Below, one piece after another: positions 25,591 to 34,601 of a stretch of 64,000 bases of DNA. The DNA comes from Rhodobacteraceae bacterium HTCC2150. GTDB taxonomy: Bacteria; Pseudomonadota; Alphaproteobacteria; Rhodobacterales; Rhodobacteraceae. Below the pieces are notes generated by a model. That model was not told the origin of the DNA. It worked only from the letters and a program-made list of their open reading frames with translations, and searched no databases. Made by a program: the position numbers and the translations under genes. The DNA is taken from the NCBI GenBank assembly GCA_000169395.1, contig AAXZ01000002.1, positions 1-64,000 of the forward strand, in the 5' to 3' direction. Each line of letters starts with the position of its first letter. Position 1 is the stretch's first letter.

Positions 25591-27393
25591 ATGGCCATCA
25601 ATTCAACGCTAGCTGCTGTAACTGACAGAATTATAGCGCGTTCCGCAACATCACGCGCAGATTATGTGGCACGGATGAAAAAAGCAGCCAGCAACGGCCC
25701 TGCTCGTGCGCACCTAAGTTGCGGCAATCAGGCCCACGCCTATGCCGCGATGGGGGGCGACAAAGGCACGCTAATGGCGGACCGACAACCAAACATTGGC
25801 ATCGTCACGGCCTTTAACGACATGCTGTCGGCCCATCAGCCGTTTGAAACATATCCTGCGCAAATAAAAGAGGCGGCGCGCAAATTAGGCGCCACCGCCC
25901 AAGTGGCCGGCGGTGTGCCCGCCATGTGTGATGGTGTAACGCAAGGGCGTGCAGGCATGGAACTGTCGTTGTTTTCCCGTGATGTCATCGCTTTGTCAGC
26001 CGCCGTTGCCCTAAGTCATGATACGTTCGATGCCGCTGTGTTTTTGGGCGTTTGTGACAAAATCGTTCCCGGTCTGGTCATTGCCGCGGCCACCTTTGGA
26101 CACGTACCTGCCCTGTTCATTCCTGCCGGCCCCATGGTTAGTGGCATGGGAAATGATGAAAAATCAAAGGTGCGTCAGCAGTTTGCCACTGGTGAAATCG
26201 ACCGCGAAGGTCTGATGAAAGCGGAAATGGCTTCTTATCACGGCCCCGGCACCTGTACGTTTTACGGCACCGCAAACACCAATCAGATGTTAATGGAGTT
26301 CATGGGGCTGCATTTGCCTGGCACAAGTTTTGTCAATCCGGGCACCGATCTACGGGCCGCCCTTACCGAACAATCCGTGGCGCAAGCCATTAACAATACA
26401 GCCCTTACAGGACGCAACCGACCCACTTGGCAAGTGCTAGACGAGCGCGCATTTGTGAATGGTATGGTGGGATTGATGGCCACAGGCGGCTCAACCAATC
26501 TAATCTTGCATTTGCCCGCTATGGCGCGTGCTGCAGGAATTGAAATTACACTACAAGATTTTGCTGATCTTTCCGAACTAACACCTTTGATGGCGCGGGT
26601 TTATCCAAACGGGTTGGCCGATGTTAATCATTTTCACGCTGCTGGTGGGCTTGGCTTCATGATTGGCGAATTGCTAAACGCTGGTCTTTTGCACGGCGAT
26701 GCCGTCACCAGTTATGGTGCCAGCCTTGCAGATTATGCCGCCGAACCCAAATTGATCGACGGGGAATTGTCCTGGCATGCCGCGCCCACGGAAACGCTAA
26801 ATGCCAAGATCCTGCGCAAAGTGGCTGACCCGTTTTCCCCCTCAGGTGGATTAGCGCGTCTTGCTGGCAATCTGGGCGAAGCCGTCATTAAAGTGTCAGC
26901 CGTTGCCCCAGAACGCCAATCAATCACAGCCCCTGCGCGGGTTTTTTACGGCCAAAACGCAGTGAAGGAAGCATTCCGCGCAGGTGAATTCACGGGCGAT
27001 ACTGTTATTGTCGTGCGCTACCAAGGCCCCAAGGCCAATGGCATGCCCGAATTGCACAGCCTGACGCCTGTGCTGGCGATTTTACAAGATCGCGGGTACA
27101 AAATGGCGCTGTTGACGGATGGTCGAATGTCCGGTGCATCGGGCAAAGTGCCTGCTGCCATCCATCTGTCGCCCGAGGCCGCGGACGGTGGCCCCATTGC
27201 CCTCATCCAAGACGGTGATATGATACGCCTTGACGCAACAACGGGCGAAATTGAGGTTTTGACTGATTTAGCAGGGCGTACAGCGACCCCGCCTGATCTA
27301 ACCGATAATCACACTGGCATGGGCCGCGAATTGTTTGAACAGTTCCGCCGTAATGTCGGCCCCGCTACCCAAGGTGCCAGTGCACTATACTAA
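25591..27393 (+). CDS. edd: phosphogluconate dehydratase
   Basis: Edd turns 6-phosphogluconate into 2-keto-3-deoxy-6-phosphogluconate, first step of the Entner-Doudoroff route. The 600-residue protein belongs to the IlvD/Edd family: signature GVPAMCDGVTQGRAGMELSL (about 109), the Fe-S cysteines in CDG, in FLGVCDKIVPG and in GPGTCTFYGTANTNQMLMEF, and the C-terminal TDGRMSGASGKVPAAIH. Length and motifs are complete. It is followed after 10 nt by eda and controlled by the palindromic operator upstream. Confidence 0.95.
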   Translation: MAINSTLAAVTDRIIARSATSRADYVARMKKAASNGPARAHLSCGNQAHAYAAMGGDKGTLMADRQPNIGIVTAFNDMLSAHQPFETYPAQIKEAARKLGATAQVAGGVPAMCDGVTQGRAGMELSLFSRDVIALSAAVALSHDTFDAAVFLGVCDKIVPGLVIAAATFGHVPALFIPAGPMVSGMGNDEKSKVRQQFATGEIDREGLMKAEMASYHGPGTCTFYGTANTNQMLMEFMGLHLPGTSFVNPGTDLRAALTEQSVAQAINNTALTGRNRPTWQVLDERAFVNGMVGLMATGGSTNLILHLPAMARAAGIEITLQDFADLSELTPLMARVYPNGLADVNHFHAAGGLGFMIGELLNAGLLHGDAVTSYGASLADYAAEPKLIDGELSWHAAPTETLNAKILRKVADPFSPSGGLARLAGNLGEAVIKVSAVAPERQSITAPARVFYGQNAVKEAFRAGEFTGDTVIVVRYQGPKANGMPELHSLTPVLAILQDRGYKMALLTDGRMSGASGKVPAAIHLSPEAADGGPIALIQDGDMIRLDATTGEIEVLTDLAGRTATPPDLTDNHTGMGRELFEQFRRNVGPATQGASALY

Positions 27394-27403
27394 GGATTTC
27401 TAA

Positions 27404-28051
27404 ATGACACTTTCTCCACAAGAGGCATCTGCCAAAGCTCTTGAAATTTGCCAATTGGCACCGATCATCCCTGTTTTGGTGGTCGAAGATGTATCTCGCG
27501 CCGCCTCCTTGGCACGTGCTTTGGTAAAGGGCGGCCTGCCCGCGCTTGAGGTGACTTTGCGCACGGCGGATGCCTTTGCGGTGATCACGGAAATGTCCAA
27601 AGTTGAGGGCGGCGTTGTTGGTGCTGGCACTTTGCTAACGCCCGATGACGTTAAACGCGCCCGTGATGCGGGTGCTACATTTGGGGTTTCCCCGGGTGCC
27701 ACGGACAAGCTTTTGACCGCGGCAGAAGATGTTGGTTTGCCAATGTTGCCCGGTGCCGTCACAGCCAGCGAAGTTATGGCCTTGCTGGAACGTGGTTATG
27801 ACATGCTAAAGTTTTTCCCAGCCTCCACTTCCGGCGGCGCACCAGCGATCAAAAACCTTGGTGGCCCGTTGCAGGCGGTAAAATTCTGCCCGACAGGCGG
27901 TGTTAGCCCAAGCAACGCAACTGAATATCTTTCGTTGTCCAACGTGGTTTGTGCCGGCGGCAGCTGGGTTGCGCCCGGCAATTTGGTTAAGGCAGAAAAG
28001 TGGGATGACATTACGGCCCTAGCTGCGGCCGCTGCTGCGTTGCCTCGGTAA
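27404..28051 (+). CDS. eda: KDPG aldolase
   Basis: Eda splits 2-keto-3-deoxy-6-phosphogluconate into pyruvate and glyceraldehyde-3-phosphate. The 215-residue class I aldolase shows the Glu of LPALEVTLRTADAFAVI, the GAGTLLTPDDVKRA loop, the Schiff-base Lys in YDMLKFFPASTSGG (about 140) and the phosphate-binding FCPTGGVSPSNATEYL. It ends in an Ala-rich tail. It forms one operon with edd. Confidence 0.95.
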   Translation: MTLSPQEASAKALEICQLAPIIPVLVVEDVSRAASLARALVKGGLPALEVTLRTADAFAVITEMSKVEGGVVGAGTLLTPDDVKRARDAGATFGVSPGATDKLLTAAEDVGLPMLPGAVTASEVMALLERGYDMLKFFPASTSGGAPAIKNLGGPLQAVKFCPTGGVSPSNATEYLSLSNVVCAGGSWVAPGNLVKAEKWDDITALAAAAAALPR

Positions 28052-28398
28052 TTAATGCAGTGAGCGCTAAATCACGAACAAGATTTTCCTGTGTTGCCGC
28101 AAAGATCATCTTTTTAGACATACCTGCAAGAATTCAGAGTAGAACGAGTATCTACTCTGGGTCCATAGCGCCCGTTTATTGCACTTCAGCGGATGTCTGC
28201 AGATAAGCCTTAGTTCACGATTTAGAATACCTTCAGGGGGTCCAATTTAAAGCGTGAATTTGCTCCGTCTCGCGCCACTTTCGATGTTGACTCAAAACTG
28301 CTCAACCTGCTTGGACTCTTCTGGAAGCAATTAATTCCTGATCGCGCGCTGAGGACCAATTGGATGATCAATCCTCAGGTGCTGCGCAATACTCGGTT
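28052..28398. other. intergenic region after eda
   Basis: No gene is supported. A hairpin CAGAGTAG/CTACTCTG (28135-28159) may end edd-eda transcription, although no T run follows. An open plus-strand frame from about 28227 runs to the end of the region and into the convergent SDR gene; it has only a late ATG and no recognisable similarity. Confidence 0.4.
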
Positions 28399-29184
28399 TC
28401 ATCCTTCAGATTGTGTATCCGCAATCATTTTCAAGGCACGACGACGCGGCATGAGTGGTACAATCCAGTTTACTAAGAAGGAGTAAGATTTTTGGTTCAC
28501 GGTAACCAGTTCTCCCTTCATCATCGCATCATAGCCATGTTTTACGCAAGATTCCGCAGTCGCAAAGCTGGCACTGCCCTTGCCCATTCGAGTGTTTTCA
28601 AGGTTAGCAGTTTCCAAAAATTCGGTTGCTACCCCGCCAGGACAAAGTGCTGTTGATGTGACTCCTCGTCCTCGAAGCTCTTGGTCGATGGCTTGCGAAA
28701 ACGAAGTGACGAAGGCCTTAGATGCGAAATATACCGCTTGCATGGGGCCCGGCATGAATCCGGCAGTTGAACTGACATGCAGCATCTTGCCCCCACCAGA
28801 TTTGACCATATCATTACCGATCATATGCGTCAGCGAAACGACGGCCTTAATATTGAGATCAATCATCCCGTGTTCTTGGCTCAACTCGCGCTCAATGTGA
28901 ACGCCGTGACCACCAAATCCAGCATTATTGATAAGAACTTTAACAGTTTCACCCGTTTCTCGCACCGCTTTGTATAGCGCCTCTGCCCCGCCATTCGCTC
29001 CGAGGTCCAATGCAACAACATGGACAGTGACACCGTGATTGGCTTCAAGCTCTGACTTGAGGTTTTGCAATTCGGCTTCACGTCTTGCGGTGATAATTAG
29101 GTCTCCACCTTTTGACGCGTGATACCTTGCGAATTCGACGCCCATTCCAGATGAAGCGCCAGTGATGAGAGCTGTGTTTGTCAT
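28399..29184 (-). CDS. short-chain dehydrogenase/reductase
   Basis: A classical SDR of about 261 residues from the ATG at 29184 (MTNTALITGASSGMGVEFAR). It contains the cofactor loop TGASSGMG, the NNAG motif in VLINNAGFGGHG and the Ser/Tyr-Lys active site (LHVSSTAGFMPGP, then YFASKAFVTSFSQA, where the usual YxxSK reads YFASK with Tyr and Lys kept). NADP preference is suggested by the TARREAEL segment. It is divergent from a TetR gene, and their shared operators suggest repression by it. Confidence 0.88.
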   Translation of the reverse strand: MTNTALITGASSGMGVEFARYHASKGGDLIITARREAELQNLKSELEANHGVTVHVVALDLGANGGAEALYKAVRETGETVKVLINNAGFGGHGVHIERELSQEHGMIDLNIKAVVSLTHMIGNDMVKSGGGKMLHVSSTAGFMPGPMQAVYFASKAFVTSFSQAIDQELRGRGVTSTALCPGGVATEFLETANLENTRMGKGSASFATAESCVKHGYDAMMKGELVTVNQKSYSFLVNWIVPLMPRRRALKMIADTQSEG

Positions 29185-29228
29185 CTTATATTCCCTTTCG
29201 GAGTGCATGCTGTAAGTCAACGATTGAT

Positions 29229-29244
29229 GTCAATGAGTGTTGAC
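29229..29244. promoter_or_regulatory. TetR-type operator, copy 1
   Basis: GTCAATGAGTGTTGAC: half-sites GTCAA(T)/GTTGAC around a four-base centre. It is the inverted counterpart of the copy at 29275 and lies 45 bp before the SDR ATG. Confidence 0.7.
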
Positions 29245-29274
29245 TTATCGCAATATAGGTAAACACAACTCCTT

Positions 29275-29290
29275 GTCAACACTCGTTGAC
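29275..29290. promoter_or_regulatory. TetR-type operator, copy 2
   Basis: GTCAACACTCGTTGAC: perfect GTCAAC/GTTGAC half-sites. It lies 30 bp before the TetR ATG, a position suited to autorepression. A further AGTCAACGATTGATGTCAA stretch at 29215 overlaps copy 1 and may be a weak third site. Confidence 0.72.
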
Positions 29291-29320
29291 AAAAAGAATA
29301 TCCAAACCTAAATTGGGAGG

Positions 29321-29866
29321 ATGAAAAAGGGACAAGACACACGAGACCTTCTGCAAACACATGCGCGCAGATTATTTTGGTCCAAAGGCTATTCGAATGT
29401 ATCAGTGCGTGAGGTTGCAAAAGCGGCTGGCGTGGACGTTGCATTGATTGCGCGGTATTTCGGATCAAAGTTGGGGTTGTTCGAGGCGACGCTTGATACG
29501 CTCAAGAAAATTGATCCTGATGATTTTCTGACCGCAGATAGTCTTGTTGACGCCTTCGTAGAAATGTTCGCGAATGCGCCAAAAGAAGGAACTGAGGCCT
29601 CACCGATTTCCATGATCCTTCTCAATGCTAATGATAGCGAAGTTGGAATAATTGTGGCCAGAATTCAGTACGAATACTGGCAGAGTGGTTTGGAGAAAAT
29701 TATTGGTAGCAAATCGCAGGCCGCGTTGTTCTTTGCAGCGATGATGGGATTTAGTGTCGGTCAAAAAATCCTGCATTTGGACGGAATTGCAGAATTAGGC
29801 AGCGACGAGTACCGAGCACAATTTCGACATATGCTTACGACAGCGATAGCTTCACCCGACTTCTAG
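29321..29866 (+). CDS. TetR/AcrR-family repressor
   Basis: A 181-residue regulator. The N-terminal helix-turn-helix (FWSKGYSNVSVREVAKAAGV, then LIARYFGSKLGLFEATLDTL) is clear, and the C-terminal ligand-binding part is TetR_C-like. A strong GGGAGG precedes the ATG. It faces the SDR gene, with two matching palindromes in between, so it most likely represses both itself and the SDR. The inducing ligand is probably related to the SDR substrate, unknown here. Confidence 0.88.
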   Translation: MKKGQDTRDLLQTHARRLFWSKGYSNVSVREVAKAAGVDVALIARYFGSKLGLFEATLDTLKKIDPDDFLTADSLVDAFVEMFANAPKEGTEASPISMILLNANDSEVGIIVARIQYEYWQSGLEKIIGSKSQAALFFAAMMGFSVGQKILHLDGIAELGSDEYRAQFRHMLTTAIASPDF

Positions 29867-30204
29867 TGAGTTTCTGATGCGAGCCAAGGCTTCGCCGGAT
29901 TAGCACTCGATTTGGTGTGTTGAGGCAACGGTTATATCCTCCAAAGCAGGTGGTTACCTTTGGCAATTTTGTCCGCGCAACCGACCGTACCAGTAAACAC
30001 AGTAAACTGAACCATGGAGAATTAAACGCGGGCGATTACGTAACTAACTTTACACCTAATGCTATGCAAATCGTTGGGTTTTTGAATTTCTTATAACGAC
30101 CAAACAGTTAACTGGCATGCTATAGCGAGTGGTTAATGATCCGTTTGGACGCGAATACATAGCACCCTATCCGCAAACAGCCCCGTCTTTACACATCAAT
30201 CTGC
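29867..30204. other. intergenic region, no gene seen
   Basis: A 338-bp gap between the TetR gene and a convergent small gene. Neither strand carries a frame with a ribosome site and conserved-looking content, and no good terminator hairpin was found. Confidence 0.4.
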
Positions 30205-30489
30205 TTACGAATAAGTTCCAACGCGTGCGGCGCGGCCACCACGACGTTTTCCAGTGACATTGGGCTTTTGCAAACCTTGCTTCAAAACCACTGTCATTGG
30301 GTGATCCGGCATATCCGCACCATAATAATCCAATAGCGCAGAGATAGCGGGGCTGGTGTCGGCATCAAGCGGCATCGACAACGCCCAATCCAACAGGATG
30401 GAGCGGCATTCGCCCTCGGTAATCCCCTCAATACGATAAGATTCACGAATGAGCCCTTTTTTGTCGATCGCTTTTATATCCACAACCAT
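30205..30489 (-). CDS. conserved small protein, function unknown
   Basis: A 94-residue protein starting MVVDIKAIDKKGLIRESYRI at 30489, with AGGAGAG just upstream. The body is acidic (LDWALSMPLDADTSPAISAL); the C-terminus is basic (KPNVTGKRRGGRAARVGTYS). It lies 31 nt after the glnE stop on the same strand and is likely co-transcribed. I cannot assign a function. Confidence 0.72.
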   Translation of the reverse strand: MVVDIKAIDKKGLIRESYRIEGITEGECRSILLDWALSMPLDADTSPAISALLDYYGADMPDHPMTVVLKQGLQKPNVTGKRRGGRAARVGTYS

Positions 30490-30520
30490 CTCTCCTATAG
30501 ACAAGGCAGCTTCAGCATTT

Positions 30521-33298
30521 TTAAAGGCGTTCGTCTAGAGCCTGATCAATGATTTTCGCGGCACGAACCGTTTTTTCTAGCAAATTCGCACCTAAGTCCT
30601 GCATGCTTTGTGCGCCGGTCTCTCGCATCAGAAATTCCTGGGCACCTTGGCCTAACGTGTTCACGTCTAAATCATCAATTGCCAACAGTCGTGAGAAAGC
30701 GTTGACTTTGCTTAGCAATTCGTAAGTTTTCGCCAGTTCCACCGCGTTTTCTTCGGAAATCAGTCCTGTTCCTACACCGACTTGTAATTGCGATTGTGTC
30801 AGACTTTCCGTACTTGCCGCCAAAACGGCACCGGTTTGGGCCACAAGTTCGATGTCCATCATCCGACCTGCACCTGATTTTCCATCCCATTGGTTACGTG
30901 CAGGTTTTGCCTCTGCCAGACGGCGACGCATGTCTTGCACATCGGCAATCACCGTTTCGCCCGGCGATTTCGCCTTTAATACCTCTGCGCGAATTTCTTC
31001 AACGCCTTGGCCAACTTCTGTTGCACCAGCCACCGCGCGCGCGCGTGTTAGGGCCAGATGTTCCCATGTCCACGCTTCGTCAATTTGATAGGACTGAAAC
31101 CCCAACAGCGACGTTGCGACGGGTCCCTGTCGGCCAGACGGGCGCAATCGCATATCGACCTCATACAACCGCCCTTCGCCCGTTGGCGCCGTAATTGCAG
31201 TGATAAACGCTTGCGTTAACCGTGCATAATACGGTCGTACAGACAACGGTCGCGGGCCATCAGATGCATCAGCGCCATCTGCATCATACACCACAATCAG
31301 ATCTAAATCAGATTGCGCGTTCAGCCGCCCTGCCCCCAAACTGCCCATGGCTAAGACAGCGGCCCCTTTGCCGGGCTGATCGCCATGGCGTTGCGCAAAT
31401 TGATCCGCAACAAAAGGCCATAACGCGCCCAAAATCGCCTCGGCTAAATCCGCATATTGAGACGCGGCATCATTCGCCGTGATAATGCCGCGCAGATGAT
31501 GCACCCCGATGCGGAAATGCCAATCCTTGCGCCAGCGACGGGCGGCATCCAACATCAATTCATAGTCTTTTGCTCGCCCCAATTGCCGCGTCAGTTGTTT
31601 TTGCAAGCTTGCCACATCGGGCCATGGTTCAAAAAAGCCACCATCCAACACAGAATCCAAAACTGATGCGTTTTGGGACAGATAATGCGCCAAGCCGTGA
31701 CTGGTGGTGCAGATGTCTACGAATAAATCCAACAATTGCGTGTTGGAATCAAACAAGGAAAACAGTTGTACGCCCGCAGGTAGGCCTTGGAGGAAAGTTT
31801 CAAAATGGCCCATCGCCTCGCTAGGGTCATCCGCACGTTCAAGACGTTGCAAAATCAAAGGACGAAGGCGTTGAAAAATCTGTGTGGCGCGATCGCTGCG
31901 CAATGCAGGCATAGCCAGCCAACGTTCTGTGCGTTCGGCCATTTCGGACGAAATGGTCATCGCCGCATCGTCGTGTTTTGGCGCAAAGAAGGGCTCAGTC
32001 AGCGTGGCGACCTTTTCCAATCGATCCATCAGATCAAGGCGTAAGTCTTGCGCGGTATCATGCCCCGTCAAACAAGCCAGACGTTCAAATTCCTCGGCCG
32101 ATTTGGGCAGATTATGGGTTTGCGCATCTCGAAAAACCTGCAAACGGTGTTCGATTTCGCGGTGCGCACGGTAATGGTCAGTCAGACGAGTGGCTTCATC
32201 AGTGTTGATCCAGCCCTTTTGGGCCAACGCATGCAATCCCGCCACCGTTTCACGGCTGCGCAAGCTTGCGTCACGTCCGCCAGCAATCAATTGGCGGGTC
32301 TGTGTAAAGAACTCAATCTCACGAATGCCGCCTTGCCCCAGTTTCATGTTGTGGTTTTCTAAAACAATCGCGCCATTCAATCCTTTATGATCCCGAATAC
32401 GCCCACGCATGTCGTTTGCATCTTGAACGGCGGCAAAATCCAAATGCCGACGCCACACGAAAGGCGCCATGCGTTGTAGGAATTTTTCACCCGCAGCGAT
32501 ATCCCCTGCACAAGCGCGTGCTTTGATGAATGCAGCACGCTCCCATGTGCGCCCCACGCTTTCATAATATCGCTCGGCCACCTCCATTGCCAAACAAACC
32601 GGCGTGACAGATGCATCTGGGCGCAGACGTAAATCGGTGCGGAAAACATAACCATCAGCGGTATTTTCTTGCATGATTTTGGTGACCATTCGGGTGATCT
32701 TGATAAAACGACTGCGTACTTCGTTATGAACATCAGGGTCATACTGACTGGCATCAAACAAACAGATCAAATCAATGTCTGATGAATAATTCAATTCAAA
32801 CGCACCCATTTTACCCATCGCCAGAACCACCATTCCAGCGGCGTTCGGAACATCGGCCTCGGTTCTGTCTGGTAAGAATTTGCGGCGAATATCCGCGGCC
32901 ACCAATTGCTGTAGCGCGACATCCAACGCGCGATCCGCTAACTGTGTCAGCGCAGTGGTAACCTTTTCAAGCGGCCAAACACCCGCCAAATCAGCCAATC
33001 CTGTAAACAATGCCACGCGCCCTTTTGCGATACGTAAATCGCGCATCAAATTCTGGCTTTGGGGATCAAGGGCCGCCAAAAGTTGCGGCAAAACCTGATC
33101 AGGATCTTGTGTAAAAGCCCAAGACAACCATTCAGCATGCTTGCACATCAAAGTCGCCAAATAGGGGCTGGACCCTGCTGCCCCATATAATAGCCTGCGT
33201 GTCTCTGAGGAAAATTCCCCCGCCAATTCACCGCCAATCTTGCCAAGTTCAGGATCAAAAGCGCGGATTTCTCGGGTTATGTAATTTGCAAAACTCAT
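30521..33298 (-). CDS. glnE: glutamine synthetase adenylyltransferase/adenylyl-removing enzyme
   Basis: GlnE adds and removes AMP on glutamine synthetase in response to nitrogen status via PII. From MSFANYITREIRAFDPELGK (33298) the protein has 925 residues, close to the family norm; an upstream ATG at 33334 is also in frame. Two nucleotidyltransferase domains are visible: FELNYSSDIDLICLFDASQY (removing domain, Asp-x-Asp) with RTDLRLRPD, and LNAQSDLDLIVVYDADGADA with EVDMRLRPSG (adenylylating domain). The central helical linker is complete. Confidence 0.95.
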   Translation of the reverse strand: MSFANYITREIRAFDPELGKIGGELAGEFSSETRRLLYGAAGSSPYLATLMCKHAEWLSWAFTQDPDQVLPQLLAALDPQSQNLMRDLRIAKGRVALFTGLADLAGVWPLEKVTTALTQLADRALDVALQQLVAADIRRKFLPDRTEADVPNAAGMVVLAMGKMGAFELNYSSDIDLICLFDASQYDPDVHNEVRSRFIKITRMVTKIMQENTADGYVFRTDLRLRPDASVTPVCLAMEVAERYYESVGRTWERAAFIKARACAGDIAAGEKFLQRMAPFVWRRHLDFAAVQDANDMRGRIRDHKGLNGAIVLENHNMKLGQGGIREIEFFTQTRQLIAGGRDASLRSRETVAGLHALAQKGWINTDEATRLTDHYRAHREIEHRLQVFRDAQTHNLPKSAEEFERLACLTGHDTAQDLRLDLMDRLEKVATLTEPFFAPKHDDAAMTISSEMAERTERWLAMPALRSDRATQIFQRLRPLILQRLERADDPSEAMGHFETFLQGLPAGVQLFSLFDSNTQLLDLFVDICTTSHGLAHYLSQNASVLDSVLDGGFFEPWPDVASLQKQLTRQLGRAKDYELMLDAARRWRKDWHFRIGVHHLRGIITANDAASQYADLAEAILGALWPFVADQFAQRHGDQPGKGAAVLAMGSLGAGRLNAQSDLDLIVVYDADGADASDGPRPLSVRPYYARLTQAFITAITAPTGEGRLYEVDMRLRPSGRQGPVATSLLGFQSYQIDEAWTWEHLALTRARAVAGATEVGQGVEEIRAEVLKAKSPGETVIADVQDMRRRLAEAKPARNQWDGKSGAGRMMDIELVAQTGAVLAASTESLTQSQLQVGVGTGLISEENAVELAKTYELLSKVNAFSRLLAIDDLDVNTLGQGAQEFLMRETGAQSMQDLGANLLEKTVRAAKIIDQALDERL

Positions 33299-33391
33299 AA
33301 TCGCAGGATGATCCCATGGGCGCACAATGGTCAAGTGATTGTAGAGGCGTATAAAAAGTGTTTCTTTACGGAAAATACAAAGGATGTCGGA

Positions 33392-33862
33392 ATGGGCAAA
33401 AGTTTAAATCGCGTAAAGGCCGCATTAATCGCGGCCACAGGCAAAGCCGACATTTTGGCCATGGAACAACCAACCCGAACCGCACAGTTAGCCGCCGACG
33501 CCGTTGAATGTGAGGTCGACCAAATTGCCAAGTCCATTTTGTTTCAGGGGCAAACAAGCGGTGATCTTTATCTCTTTGTGACGGCTGGTGCTAATGAAGT
33601 ACATCCTGCCAAGGCCACAGAATTGGCCGGCGAAGTGCTTGATAAGGCGGACGCCAATACAATCAGAAAGGTAACGGGTTTCGCTATTGGTGGCATTTCC
33701 CCTGTTGGGCATTTAACGCAACCGCGCGCCTATTTTGATACAAGATTGACAGAATTTGACATTGTTTGGGCCGCTGCTGGTACACCAAATCACGTGTTTT
33801 CCAGCACTCCTACGCAATTATTGGCCCTATCTGGCGCTAAAATGGCGGATTTCACTAAATAA
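33392..33862 (+). CDS. YbaK/aminoacyl-tRNA deacylase-type protein
   Basis: A 156-residue trans-editing domain protein of the YbaK/ProX type that hydrolyses mischarged tRNA (for example Cys- or Ala-tRNA-Pro). The start MGKSLNRVKAALIAATGKAD (33392) is downstream of a longer open frame. Motifs are AKSILFQGQTSGDLYLFVTA with the conserved active-site Lys, then VTGFAIGGISPVGH (GxxPxG loop) and VWAAAGTPNHVFSSTPTQLL. It is divergent from glnE. The precise tRNA substrate is not decided by the sequence. Confidence 0.87.
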   Translation: MGKSLNRVKAALIAATGKADILAMEQPTRTAQLAADAVECEVDQIAKSILFQGQTSGDLYLFVTAGANEVHPAKATELAGEVLDKADANTIRKVTGFAIGGISPVGHLTQPRAYFDTRLTEFDIVWAAAGTPNHVFSSTPTQLLALSGAKMADFTK

Positions 33863-33919
33863 GAGCGAAATATCGCGCGCACATTCTTGTATTACGATTT
33901 TGCTTGCCTATCTATGTTA

Positions 33920-33938
33920 ATGTAAATAACATTTACAT
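33920..33938. promoter_or_regulatory. inverted repeat upstream of DUF2852 gene
   Basis: ATGTAAAT-AAC-ATTTACAT, perfect 8-bp arms with a 3-bp centre, 61 bp before the DUF2852 ATG. Its position suits an operator. I do not recognise the regulator family from the motif. Confidence 0.55.
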
Positions 33939-33998
33939 ACTGAAGCAATAGAATCACAATCGGCACTCTTCACGCCACACACCTATAAGGAGATATAA

Positions 33999-34412
33999 AT
34001 GAGCACCGTCGCAACCTGGCCCACCCAAGCAGAAACTTGGCTTGATGAACGCGGTAAAACCGCTTGGATCGTTGCTATGATCCTTGGCTTTGTCTTTTTC
34101 TGGCCTGTTGGCCTTGCCCTTCTTGCATATATGATCTGGAGTAAACGCATGTTTAATGGTTGTTCATCTACCCGTCGTCGTAACCGTCACATGGATGCCC
34201 ATCGCGGCATGCCAAGCACAGGCAACGTCGCCTTTGACACATACAAAGCAGAAACGCTTTCTCGTCTAGAAAGTGAACAAGCGGCGTTTGAATCATTTTT
34301 GGAACGTCTACGCGAGGCGAAAGACAAGTCTGAATTTGACGATTTCATGGACGAACGCGCTACAAAAGCGAAACCAACACGTCTGAAAGCCAAAGATACA
34401 GACGAAGATTAA
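33999..34412 (+). CDS. DUF2852 membrane protein
   Basis: A 137-residue protein with one N-terminal membrane span (WIVAMILGFVFFWPVGLALLAYMIW) preceded by a short cytoplasmic tail, then a basic stretch and an acidic coiled-coil-like C-terminus (ETLSRLESEQAAFESFLERL, EAKDKSEFDDFMDERATKAK). This organisation is that of DUF2852 proteins of alphaproteobacteria; function unknown. A good ribosome site (AAGGAGATATAA) precedes it, a palindrome lies upstream and a strong terminator follows, so it is a single-gene unit. Confidence 0.85.
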   Translation: MSTVATWPTQAETWLDERGKTAWIVAMILGFVFFWPVGLALLAYMIWSKRMFNGCSSTRRRNRHMDAHRGMPSTGNVAFDTYKAETLSRLESEQAAFESFLERLREAKDKSEFDDFMDERATKAKPTRLKAKDTDED

Positions 34413-34441
34413 TCACACTTTAAAGGCGAATTAACGAAATC

Positions 34442-34466
34442 GGGCCGCATTGTTGCGGCCCTTTTT
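34442..34466 (+). terminator. Rho-independent terminator
   Basis: GGGCCGCA, loop TTGT, TGCGGCCC, then TTTTT. Perfect 8-bp stem, 30 nt after the DUF2852 stop. Confidence 0.92.
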
Positions 34467-34601
34467 CACGTTTGGGGCAAAATCCGTCCAAAATGCGCGG
34501 TTTTTGGCACGTTTTTTGCCAAGTTATGATGATCAGGAAAAAATCTATTGGCGCGTTGATAATGAATTGTTAACTTTAATTGACCGATAAATGTACAGAA
34601 T

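Noticed and set aside
28227-28430. Open plus-strand frame after eda (…LLNLLGLFWKQLIPD…)
   Set aside because: No start, no ribosome site and it runs into the end of the SDR gene; no family pattern.
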